Positions 6,894-14,595 of a DNA stretch of 14,917 nt are shown here, in pieces (the stretch's first letter is position 1; each line of letters begins with the position of its first letter). This DNA is from an uncultured Caryophanales bacterium. Its GTDB lineage: Bacteria; Bacillota_I; Bacilli_A; RF39; UBA660. The position numbers were made by a program, and so were the translations under genes. The stretch spans positions 1 to 14,917 of the forward strand of contig CAJLIR010000025.1 in NCBI GenBank assembly GCA_905206805.1, read 5' to 3'. The notes under the pieces are model-generated. The model was not told the origin of the DNA, searched no databases, and was given only the letters and a program-made list of their open reading frames with translations.

Positions 6894-7184
6894 TTAATTT
6901 ATATTTTTTAACATTTCCTGTTCACTTGCTTGTGAATTTTCTGCTAATCTAGATATTGAATTTAAATATTTCTTTATTTCATCAATATAATTATTTGAAC
7001 TGCTAACATAGATTGCAATTTTATTATAATATGACATAGCAGCATCACCTACCCATCCCTGAGTTGTCAACGCTTGAACTTTTGTTTGAACACTGTTTAA
7101 TAAAAATTGTAAATTTTCGGCTTTTTTTGTTAATTCATTCATATCATTTAATATATTTTCAGGATTTACTTGAAAAATAGCCAT
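6894..7184 (-). CDS. WXG100 family T7SS protein, subtype A (GWVGDAA), first of five
   Basis: 96 residues from the ATG at 7184. A GTG twelve bases earlier is in frame, but it overlaps the GGTGGTG ribosome binding site, and starting at MAIFQVNPE matches the paralogue at 6261. The helical hairpin turns at TQGWVGDAAMSYY, a canonical WxG. The C-terminal helix ends ENSQASEQEMLKNIN. This is the classic EsxA-like member: expected to fold as a helical hairpin, dimerise, and be exported through EssC. It is the first gene after the leader region and so probably the best expressed of the set. Confidence 0.88.
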   Translation of the reverse strand: MAIFQVNPENILNDMNELTKKAENLQFLLNSVQTKVQALTTQGWVGDAAMSYYNKIAIYVSSSNNYIDEIKKYLNSISRLAENSQASEQEMLKNIN

Positions 7185-7225
7185 AAATTTCACCACCCTT
7201 CATTTATTGATTATGTACATAACCA

Positions 7226-7303
7226 GTATCATACACACAATTTTTTTAATTACCCCTTTATTTGATACATTACATAAAAACAATATGTATCAAGATTGGA
7301 TAC
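7226..7303. promoter_or_regulatory. GATAC/GTATC element cluster with a perfect inverted repeat
   Basis: TTGATACAT (7262-7270) and ATGTATCAA (7285-7293) form a perfect 9-bp inverted repeat around 14 bases. Two more GATAC/GTATC cores lie at 7226-7230 and 7299-7303, the latter inside ATTGGATACAATG, which resembles the arm. No T-run follows, so it is not an ordinary terminator. It may be an operator for a dimeric regulator or an RNA hairpin in the leader of the WXG100 operon. Confidence 0.45.
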
Positions 7304-7356
7304 AATGTTTTAATTTTTTGGGTAAATCATTTCACGAGCTACCTTCATATCATCAC

Positions 7357-7383
7357 ATACTATCCTACATTTAATTTTGTCAA
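7357..7383 (-). promoter_or_regulatory. Candidate promoter of the WXG100 operon
   Basis: A perfect TTGACA at 7383-7378 on the minus strand, followed by TAGTAT at 7362-7357 (15-base spacer) or TATGTG at 18 bases. The -35 is strong, the -10 is poor, so an activator may be needed. A start here would give a leader of about 165 bases spanning the GATAC cluster. Confidence 0.45.
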
Positions 7384-7432
7384 AAAATCAAAAAAAAATC
7401 AATAATATTTACCTTTTTTTTAAAAAAAAAAG

Positions 7433-7460
7433 AAAAAAAACTAAAATTTTAGTTTTTTTT
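7433..7460 (-). terminator. Palindromic terminator of essC
   Basis: A perfect 28-base palindrome, AAAAAAAACTAAAA and its complement, 18 bases after the essC stop. Read on the minus strand it ends in eight T. It should separate the esaB-essC transcript from the WXG100 transcript, though with only A-T and two G-C pairs it may leak. Confidence 0.75.
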
Positions 7461-7478
7461 CGACAAGAAATGTAAATA

Positions 7479-10400
7479 TTATTCTTCAAATATTTCAGGT
7501 ACTTCGAAATTTTCTACATATTTTACCAAATCAGGCTTACCTCTTTTAATAACGTAACAGAAACTTTCTGGTATTTCCTGCCTCATTTCCTTAGATATAG
7601 AATTAATTTTTAAACTGAATTGATCAGCAATTCCATTTCCAATCCAAATTCCTTGTGATGTATTAACATTATTTACATACCATGATTCGTATTCAAGCTT
7701 TTTAATTTTATCTTGTGAATCTATAAAAATGTAATTTATTAGTGACAAATCTTTAGCATAATCAAATAAACTTCCAAATTGAGATGAATTTTCAAATTTT
7801 AATTTATTTTTGAATGTTTCAACACCAATTATAATACATGTAATTTTTGATTCATCTTTAAAAATTTTAGGATTACGGTTATTTTTTATAAATAATTCAT
7901 TTTTTTCTTCTATAAAATTTTTCAATGACTCAAATACACTATCAAAATTATCGTTAAAATATCTATTTTTCTTAGTGTTATTTATAAAAATATTATTACT
8001 TGTTGCATTTATAACAATTATATTTCCTTTTTTTAATTCTAGTTGTTTTATCATACAATTTGTAAATTTTTCTATAATTGATATATCAGATGTTAAAATT
8101 AAATTAATAAAATTCTTATAAATAGGGTATTTTGAAATATTTAGACTATTTTTTTCAATTCCGACGATAAGATTATAATCATCTAATTCGTATGCTATAT
8201 CATCATATTTAACAATTCTTGGTAATACTGGTATAGATTTTGCTTTTTTATTATATTTTGACAAATATTGGTTGCATTTTTCTCTAACATATTCACTAAT
8301 ATTTTCTTTACTTGTAACCATTGCAGTTTGAAATTCATAAATAGAATCATAACTAATAATACCTCTACCAAATATTTTTGATGGATACATTTTGTGAATA
8401 TTACCCAATATAGCTGTATAATCGCTCGAATCGTTTTGTTGTAAGGTAAAAATTTGTGAAAAGTTTGACTTTAACCTATAACGAATTCCATTAGGATTAC
8501 TTACTGTAATTACAAAATAAATTCCATATTTAACGCATTCCCTTGTTATTTGTTGCAATATTTCATCAAAATCATTGTATGACTCACTATAAGCTTCATA
8601 GTTATTTATTACAATTATAATACTTGGAATTGTTTTTCCACTATTTTTACAATAATATTCAAAACTTCCATTATAATTTGCGAATAAACCTTTTCTTGTT
8701 TCTATATTTTGATATAAAAATTTATACAAGTTAGTAACTTTGTCTTTATCTTCAGATAATATTACATCTCCTACAATAGGTGATTTGTTAAACATTCTTA
8801 GTGTTTCAGAACCAAAATCCAGAATATAATAATTAACTTCATCTGGGCTATATAATTCCATTGTTGAATAAACCATAGTTGTTATAAAATTCTCTTTACC
8901 ACTTCCAGCAATACCATAAATTAGAGTATTTCCATTTAAAAAATTTAATTTCAACAAGTTTTGTGATTGTCTGCTTGGAACATCATATTCACCTATAATT
9001 GCCTCAACACCAAAATTACGTTTTGAATATTGATATTTTTTTATAAGTGAATCTAGATTAATATATGCAGGAAGAGCCGCTAACCATAATTTACTTGGAT
9101 GAACATTTTGATCGTTACCAATCTGAATTATGTACTTAACAATGTTAGAAAGTTCTTCACCATTAGACACAAGTTCTTGTTTGGTTTCTGTTTCAACATT
9201 TTTTATAACATATCCTATATTATCAATAAAATCTAATGATGTATCAACATTTTTCTTTAACTTTTCAGTAGGAATATACTTATTACCTGCCCACGCTGCT
9301 TGTCCTAATATAAAAATTTCATTATATCCAACCTGTAAAAAGAATCTACCAGTTTGTTTAATAAATGCAGCATCTGGACATTTAATAACGTCACTACTAT
9401 CAGATTTATCTTGAACACGCAAACAAACTCTAAAACGTGTATTACTCCATATTTGATTGTCTACAACACCTGCTGGTTTTTGAGTAGCCAAAATCAAATG
9501 AACTCCTAAACTACGACCAATACGAGCAGTACTTATTAATTGTTGCATAAAATCCGGTTGCTGTTGTTTTAATTCTGCAAACTCATCACAAATTATAAAC
9601 AAATGCGCAATAGGTTCTGAAACAATACCTTTACGATATAAATTCTGGTATTTATATATGTCTATTGTACTTTCATTAGACGCTATTTTAGCATCATTAA
9701 AAGCCCTTTGTCTTCGTTTTAGCTCTGACTCAATAGATGCAAGTGAACGATTAATTTCATTTGAATCTAAGTTTGTCACAGTTCCAACAATGTGTGGAAT
9801 ACATTCGCCTGTTTCGGGACTTAAAAAAGCATTTGCTAATCCACCACCTTTATAATCAATTAAAATGAACTGAACCTCATTTGGGTGGTAATTGATTGCC
9901 ATTGATAAAATATATGTAATAATAAATTCAGATTTACCACTACCAGTCATACCAGCAATAAGTCCATGTGGACCATGAAATTTTTCGTGTAAATCCAGTG
10001 TAAGTTTTTCACCACTTTTTCCAATTCCAACTGGAGCTTGAAGTGTTAAAATTGGATTATTTTTTTCCCATCTACTAAGTGAATTTAATTGTTCAACTTT
10101 ACCAACATCATACATTTCCAAAAAACCATATTTATTTGGTAATTTTCCCTCTTGACTTCTTGTAATTTCTATAGGAATATTTGCTAATTTTTTAACACAT
10201 TCGTACATGTCATAATTTGAAGTAAAATCTATTTTAAATTTTTTTATATCAGAATTCAAAATGTTTTCAAAAACTTCGCATTCTTTATTAGATACATTAA
10301 TAAAACTTTGACAACCATTTGGTAAATTAGATACTTTATCATTCATAATAAGCATACTAAATCCCATATTTGTTTCATCATCTAATACTTTTTTTATAAA

Positions 10401-12104
10401 ATCAAAATTTCTGATATTTTTATAACAGTCGGTTATAATTATATAATATGGTTCATATAATGGTTTCTTACTTCCTGTAGTTTTATATTCTTTTCTATCC
10501 TGATAAATTCTATCCAAATTATAGCAAATTTCTTTTATTTCATTATTATTCGAACCAAAATATCTAACTTTTCTTGTATCATCTAAACAATATGGCGAAA
10601 TTTTCAAATAATCCCAAGTTTGTTCACGCTCTTCATTTGTAAGTAAAACTATTTTTACATCATCGTAGCTATGAAATGTAAAAATTTGAAGTAATATGTT
10701 GTCAATTAATCTTTGAGAAATTTTACTGTCACCAATTATAGCCGTAATGTACTTATCAACTAGAGAATATGAAATTGGGACATTAGTTAAATCCTTAGGT
10801 TCTTTAATTAAATCAGTTACAAGATCTTTCAATTTATCATGTTCTAAAGAAAAATGTTCTTCTGGATATTGAATATCTATAAACATCGGAACAGTTCCAT
10901 ACCCTAAGCTAATATTAAGGAAATCTTCATCAGTATTTTTTTTACCCCAGAAACTCATTTTTTGTCCAAATATTATTTCTCTACATTCATCTATAGAAGA
11001 AAAATCTTCATTTAAAACCTGAATTTGTTTTTTTCTTTTTTCATTTATTAAATTTTTCTTTTCTTCTATATATTTAGTATAAAGTGTTATACGTTTTTTT
11101 TCTTTACGATTTCTCTTTCTTTTTTGGTAAATTCTTATTAATAATGGCCATAATAGCATACTTGCTATCATCGCTCCAGATGTGATCAAAGCAAATTTAG
11201 ATTGTTCCCAGGTTGTTAATCCATTCATAATATTATTAATAATATTTAAAAAGTTTGCACCCGAAATCATTGCCATCGTTATCATTGGACCAACTGTTAA
11301 TAGCAATGGCATTTCTTCACCCTTTAAACTTGCTGGTGGAGAATCTATTTTTAAAACAAGTTTTTCAAAATTTGATTTAAATCTTGGTTTTTTATGAAAA
11401 TAATCATCTTCACTATATGGAACAGCATCTAAATTAACTATATCTTTATAATTTATATTTTTATCATAATCTGTTTCTTTTCTTTCTTCAAAAATTGATG
11501 GCTTCAATGCTACTAAATTACATGGGTTATTTATTATTAAAACCGGTTTTGAATTTTCAATTAAAACAATGATTTTTAAACCAGAAATAAATATTACATC
11601 ACCAGAATATAGTTCTTGTTCTCCATTAATTCTTTGGTCATTCACAAAAACACCAATTTTACTTTTATTATCTTGAATTGAAAACTTATTATCTTTAAAT
11701 TTTAATACAGCATGCTCCTTATTAACTAAAGGATGTTTATAATTTATGATAGATTTTATATCACTGCCAATAGTTATACTAATATCATTTACTAAATAAT
11801 AATACTTATATGTATTATCATAAACAGGTGCACAATGCAATAATAATCTTTCTTTTGTAGATTTAATTTCTATCAAATAAAAACCGTAGTTTTGTAAAAT
11901 AACAAAATTTTTTTCATTATTATTTTCTAGTATTACAACATCCTGATTACTATTCAGTTTCCAATTACCTTCAAATGCTTCAATATTAATCAAATTTTGT
12001 TCTTGATTATTACTAATGTAATCCGTAACCCAATAATTTCCATAAATATTATTGGGTAAAATTAAATTTCTAATTTTATTTTTTTTTATTAAAGATATAA
12101 GCAC
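7479..12104 (-). CDS. essC: T7SSb membrane ATPase EssC (FtsK/SpoIIIE family)
   Basis: 1541 residues, normal for EssC. N-terminus: two FHA-like domains (about 1-190), the first with ILPNNIYGNYWV, the second with SITIGSD, NKEHAVL and GVFVND. Two membrane segments follow (about 266-284 and 304-324), then a basic stretch and a DUF-like region. Three ATPase-like domains: D1 has Walker A GMTGSGKS (718-725), Walker B LFIICDE (835-841) and the sensor ATQKP (873-877), all intact; D2 has GIAGSGKE (1064-1071), with Glu for Ser/Thr, and IVINNYE where DE would be (1164-1170); D3 (about 1310-1500) has no Walker motifs. This is the motor that recognises and exports WXG100 substrates across the membrane, with D1 doing catalysis. 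The GTG start (12104) has AGGGGTGA four bases upstream. It lies 43 bases after esaB and ends in its own terminator ahead of the substrate genes. Confidence 0.96.
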   Translation of the reverse strand: MLISLIKKNKIRNLILPNNIYGNYWVTDYISNNQEQNLINIEAFEGNWKLNSNQDVVILENNNEKNFVILQNYGFYLIEIKSTKERLLLHCAPVYDNTYKYYYLVNDISITIGSDIKSIINYKHPLVNKEHAVLKFKDNKFSIQDNKSKIGVFVNDQRINGEQELYSGDVIFISGLKIIVLIENSKPVLIINNPCNLVALKPSIFEERKETDYDKNINYKDIVNLDAVPYSEDDYFHKKPRFKSNFEKLVLKIDSPPASLKGEEMPLLLTVGPMITMAMISGANFLNIINNIMNGLTTWEQSKFALITSGAMIASMLLWPLLIRIYQKRKRNRKEKKRITLYTKYIEEKKNLINEKRKKQIQVLNEDFSSIDECREIIFGQKMSFWGKKNTDEDFLNISLGYGTVPMFIDIQYPEEHFSLEHDKLKDLVTDLIKEPKDLTNVPISYSLVDKYITAIIGDSKISQRLIDNILLQIFTFHSYDDVKIVLLTNEEREQTWDYLKISPYCLDDTRKVRYFGSNNNEIKEICYNLDRIYQDRKEYKTTGSKKPLYEPYYIIITDCYKNIRNFDFIKKVLDDETNMGFSMLIMNDKVSNLPNGCQSFINVSNKECEVFENILNSDIKKFKIDFTSNYDMYECVKKLANIPIEITRSQEGKLPNKYGFLEMYDVGKVEQLNSLSRWEKNNPILTLQAPVGIGKSGEKLTLDLHEKFHGPHGLIAGMTGSGKSEFIITYILSMAINYHPNEVQFILIDYKGGGLANAFLSPETGECIPHIVGTVTNLDSNEINRSLASIESELKRRQRAFNDAKIASNESTIDIYKYQNLYRKGIVSEPIAHLFIICDEFAELKQQQPDFMQQLISTARIGRSLGVHLILATQKPAGVVDNQIWSNTRFRVCLRVQDKSDSSDVIKCPDAAFIKQTGRFFLQVGYNEIFILGQAAWAGNKYIPTEKLKKNVDTSLDFIDNIGYVIKNVETETKQELVSNGEELSNIVKYIIQIGNDQNVHPSKLWLAALPAYINLDSLIKKYQYSKRNFGVEAIIGEYDVPSRQSQNLLKLNFLNGNTLIYGIAGSGKENFITTMVYSTMELYSPDEVNYYILDFGSETLRMFNKSPIVGDVILSEDKDKVTNLYKFLYQNIETRKGLFANYNGSFEYYCKNSGKTIPSIIIVINNYEAYSESYNDFDEILQQITRECVKYGIYFVITVSNPNGIRYRLKSNFSQIFTLQQNDSSDYTAILGNIHKMYPSKIFGRGIISYDSIYEFQTAMVTSKENISEYVREKCNQYLSKYNKKAKSIPVLPRIVKYDDIAYELDDYNLIVGIEKNSLNISKYPIYKNFINLILTSDISIIEKFTNCMIKQLELKKGNIIVINATSNNIFINNTKKNRYFNDNFDSVFESLKNFIEEKNELFIKNNRNPKIFKDESKITCIIIGVETFKNKLKFENSSQFGSLFDYAKDLSLINYIFIDSQDKIKKLEYESWYVNNVNTSQGIWIGNGIADQFSLKINSISKEMRQEIPESFCYVIKRGKPDLVKYVENFEVPEIFEE

Positions 12105-12147
12105 ACTTTCACCCCTAAACTTTATAAAATCTAATTTTTAAATATTT

Positions 12148-12402
12148 TTAAATTAAAATCAATTTTGTTCCATTTTTAATATCTGTATTTATTATGAAAT
12201 CATCTGCGTTATAAATAGAATTGGTAATTTTATTTCTAAGCAATAAAGTACCACAATTGGATAAATTATTGTCTGATAATTCATTAACTGTTTTTTCAAC
12301 AAATTTTTTAAATGCACCAACTTTTATATTAACAGGAACAAATATATTATATTTTTGCCCTATGTTTGGAACGTATACATATACCAACAATTTATCATTC
12401 AT
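12148..12402 (-). CDS. esaB: Ubiquitin-like T7SS accessory protein EsaB/YukD
   Basis: 84 residues. It has the beta-grasp pattern of the family: KLLVYVYVPN, then KYNIFVPVNIKVGAFKKFVEKTVNEL (strand and helix), and a final strand NGTKLILI that matches the C-terminal G-x-KLILI of YukD/EsaB. It is a small cytoplasmic component required for, or regulating, T7SS in B. subtilis and S. aureus. The ATG has AGAGGG seven bases ahead. It is the first gene of the esaB-essC unit behind a good promoter. The gene order EsaB then EssC is typical; EssB, which normally lies between them, is missing here. Confidence 0.88.
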   Translation of the reverse strand: MNDKLLVYVYVPNIGQKYNIFVPVNIKVGAFKKFVEKTVNELSDNNLSNCGTLLLRNKITNSIYNADDFIINTDIKNGTKLILI

Positions 12403-12426
12403 GTGACAACCCTCTATTCTACATTA

Positions 12427-12455
12427 ATTGTATACTTTTTTTGTAATTTTGGCAA
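12427..12455 (-). promoter_or_regulatory. Sigma-A promoter of esaB-essC
   Basis: Minus strand TTGCCA (12455-12450) and TACAAT (12432-12427) with a 17-base spacer, each 5 of 6 to consensus. The start site near 12420 gives a leader of about 18 bases containing AGAGGG before the esaB ATG. Confidence 0.7.
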
Positions 12456-12501
12456 TAGTTATATTTTTATGTTTACATGCACAACTTTTTATAAATTTTA
12501 T

Positions 12502-12532
12502 TAAATCTTTATTTTTAATAAAAAAAGATTTA
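12502..12532 (-). terminator. Hairpin after the YibE/F gene, possible terminator
   Basis: TAAATCTTT (12502-12510) is complementary to AAAGATTTA (12524-12532), a 9-bp AT-rich stem two bases past the stop codon of the upstream gene. The exit on the minus strand is ATAAAATTTAT, with no clean T-run, so termination is probably incomplete and esaB may receive readthrough. Confidence 0.5.
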
Positions 12533-12534
12533 GC

Positions 12535-13686
12535 TCACAATAAATCTTTTTTACTTTTACAATAAACAAAAGAACATATTAATGAAGTAAATGGTATTGT
12601 AAGTAAAAGTCCAAAACTTCCAACTAATATTTGTAACAATTCAACAATTATCATTTCACGATTAAATAACTCAATTAAAGAACCACTATAAGATAGAAGC
12701 AATAGAATTGTCGATAATGAGTTACCAATATAAGCCATAACCAAAGTATTCGACATAGTTCCCATCATATCTCTTCCAATATTTACTCCAGAACTCCATA
12801 AAGATTTTACTGTTTTATCGGTATCACGAGCTTTTTCATAAACTTCTAATAATGAAGCTGAAAGTTCAACAGCAACATCCATAATAGCTCCTACAGCGCC
12901 TATTATAATGCCGCCAAAAATAATTGCTTTTAAATCAAATGGATTTTCAGTATCCATTAATTGTATATAATATGACTGCTCATCTACAAGACCTGTTAAA
13001 TGCATTATCTTAGTCATAATTACTGTTAAAAGCGCAGTTATAGTTACTCCAACAATACAACTCATCATAGCGCACAATGTTTTTTTACTTAAATTATTTA
13101 TTAATAAAAGTGTCATAACAATAATAAATAAACACGTAATGATTGACCATAAATAAATATTACGTCCAGATAAAACAGCAGGAATAAATACTAAAAATAT
13201 TGCTAAACAAGTAAATACTAGTGAAATTATTGTATTTATACCCTTTTTGTGTCCAAAAATAAGTAAAAACAACATAAAAATTATACAAAATATCGTAATT
13301 GAATCGCTTCTTACAAATTCGGTCATTAAATAATCAGCATTTTCAAAATAATCAACACCCATAAGTAGAATTTTATCTTTAGCTTTAACCTCTTCATGAT
13401 TACCAGAATATATATCATTAATTTGTTGTGCTGCTTCTACTATTTCTCCTTTTTTATTTCCAGATAAAATTTTTGCTTCAAAATAAATTGTTTTTTCTTC
13501 GTGAACATCATTTAATCCTAATTGATATTCATTTACATCACTAGAAATAATTTCTAACACACGTGCTTTAACTACATCTTTATTTTGAAATAAATCTAAA
13601 TCATTTAAAAATAAATTATTTAATAAAAATATATAAGCGAGTGACAAAATAATTGTTACAACATATACAATAACGTTTTTTTTCAT
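12535..13686 (-). CDS. YibE/F-like multipass membrane protein
   Basis: 383 residues from ATG 13686. An earlier in-frame ATG (13707) lies inside the end of fpg and has no ribosome binding site, whereas AAAAGGGG stands eight bases ahead of the chosen one. There is one N-terminal membrane segment, a ~100-residue extracytoplasmic domain containing VVKARVLEI and a beta-rich stretch, then seven hydrophobic segments. The YibE/F signature is clear: IFGGIIIGAVGAIMDVAVELSASL, then SGVNIGRDMMGTMSNTLVMAYIGNSL. The family is conserved in Bacillota and Actinomycetota, but its transport or other role is unknown. The ribosome binding site is inside the fpg 3' end, so it is translationally linked with fpg. 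A hairpin follows the TGA stop. Confidence 0.9.
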   Translation of the reverse strand: MKKNVIVYVVTIILSLAYIFLLNNLFLNDLDLFQNKDVVKARVLEIISSDVNEYQLGLNDVHEEKTIYFEAKILSGNKKGEIVEAAQQINDIYSGNHEEVKAKDKILLMGVDYFENADYLMTEFVRSDSITIFCIIFMLFLLIFGHKKGINTIISLVFTCLAIFLVFIPAVLSGRNIYLWSIITCLFIIVMTLLLINNLSKKTLCAMMSCIVGVTITALLTVIMTKIMHLTGLVDEQSYYIQLMDTENPFDLKAIIFGGIIIGAVGAIMDVAVELSASLLEVYEKARDTDKTVKSLWSSGVNIGRDMMGTMSNTLVMAYIGNSLSTILLLLSYSGSLIELFNREMIIVELLQILVGSFGLLLTIPFTSLICSFVYCKSKKDLL

Positions 13687-13691
13687 AATTA

Positions 13692-14516
13692 CTACCCCTT
13701 TTGACATTTGCTACAATAGTAAGTTCCTCTTCCACCAACTCTTATTTTTATAATTTTTTCATTACATACTGGACAAGGCATATTTTCCTTACTATGAACC
13801 AATAAATTTTGCTGATGATGTCCTGTAACACCCTCACTAGATGTATAACTTTTTATAGTAGTTCCGCCTTCTTTTATAGCAATTTCTAGAACTTTTCTAG
13901 TATTATCTATAATTTTTTTTAGTTCTACCCCGGTTAATAAATTACTTTTCTTTAGTGGATTTATATTACTTAAAAATAATATTTCATCTGCATATATATT
14001 ACCAATTCCAACTATTATACTTTGATCTAACAAAGATACTTTTATTGGTACCTTTTTTGAAGAAAATTTTTCTTTTAAATAATTTGTTGTCAAATTTTTA
14101 TCCCATGGTTCTAATCCTAGTTCACAAATTGGTTTTCTTATATTTACTTCATCTTTTTTTATTAAATGCATTTTTCCAAATTTTCTAACATCTTGATATC
14201 TCAATTCAGTGTCATCACTAAATAAAAAAGAAATAAGTTCATGTTTTGTTACTAAATCACCCTTTTTTCTAATTAAATATTTTCCTTCCATTCTCAAATG
14301 ACTTAGTAAAAAATATTGATCTAATTCAAACATTAACCATTTACCTCGTCTTTTAATATCATTAATAGTTTGATTAATAATATTTTTTTTGAATTCTTCG
14401 ATGTTAGGATATTCTATCAATGATGGATAAAATATATTTATTCCAACTATTTTTTTATCTAAAACTTGTTTTTTTAAGTTATTTTTTACATTTTCAACCT
14501 CTGGTAATTCTGGCAT
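13692..14516 (-). CDS. fpg: Formamidopyrimidine-DNA glycosylase
   Basis: Bifunctional glycosylase/AP lyase that excises 8-oxoguanine and formamidopyrimidines in base excision repair. 274 residues from ATG 14516. A GTG two codons earlier is in frame, but only the ATG gives MPELPEVE, whose Pro2 (catalytic amine after Met removal) and Glu3 are needed. Lys59 in GKWL and Asn173 in VGIGNIYADE are present. The void-filling triad of the family corresponds to Met76 (LRMEG), Arg111 and Phe113 (DVRKFG). The C-terminal zinc finger has Cys248, Cys251, Cys268 and Cys271, with Arg263 in GGRGTYYC. AGAGGTG precedes the start. It heads a two-gene unit with the YibE/F gene; its TAG lies five bases before that gene's ATG. 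Confidence 0.97.
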   Translation of the reverse strand: MPELPEVENVKNNLKKQVLDKKIVGINIFYPSLIEYPNIEEFKKNIINQTINDIKRRGKWLMFELDQYFLLSHLRMEGKYLIRKKGDLVTKHELISFLFSDDTELRYQDVRKFGKMHLIKKDEVNIRKPICELGLEPWDKNLTTNYLKEKFSSKKVPIKVSLLDQSIIVGIGNIYADEILFLSNINPLKKSNLLTGVELKKIIDNTRKVLEIAIKEGGTTIKSYTSSEGVTGHHQQNLLVHSKENMPCPVCNEKIIKIRVGGRGTYYCSKCQKG

Positions 14517-14595
14517 AATCACACCTCTTTATAATTATAACTCACATTTTTATTAAAAAAAAGGAAAAAATTTTAAATAAAAAAGGAAATAGAAA
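14517..14595. promoter_or_regulatory. Divergent control region between fpg and the right nuclease copy
   Basis: On the minus strand a TATAAT lies at 14539-14534, 17 bases before the fpg ATG, without a clear -35, only T-runs at the right distance. A start at the usual distance would cut into the AGAGGTG at 14528-14522, so the true promoter may be elsewhere. The rest is A-rich and shows no other structure. Confidence 0.35.

Larger units (their letters stand above)
7185..7478 (-). other. Intergenic leader between essC and the WXG100 operon
   Basis: A 294-base stretch without a gene. From the essC side it holds the palindromic terminator (7433-7460), an A/T homopolymer stretch (T8 A10 at 7414-7431), a candidate promoter (7357-7383), a short GGTA...TACC hairpin near 7320-7343 and a cluster of GATAC/GTATC elements (7226-7303). 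I do not recognise a known riboswitch. Confidence 0.7.

Noticed and set aside
7226..7303. CRISPR-like or tandem repeat array
   Set aside because: The shared cores are only 5-9 bases, alternate in orientation and have unequal spacing. This is an operator- or hairpin-like pattern, not an array.
7185..7478. Known riboswitch or tRNA in the leader
   Set aside because: I could not match the sequence to a cloverleaf or to any riboswitch core I know; only short hairpins are visible.
13687..13707. Upstream ATG for the YibE/F gene (7 extra residues)
   Set aside because: It lies within the end of fpg with no ribosome binding site at proper distance, while AAAAGGGG fits the ATG at 13686, and the resulting MKKN plus membrane segment is a typical N-terminus.
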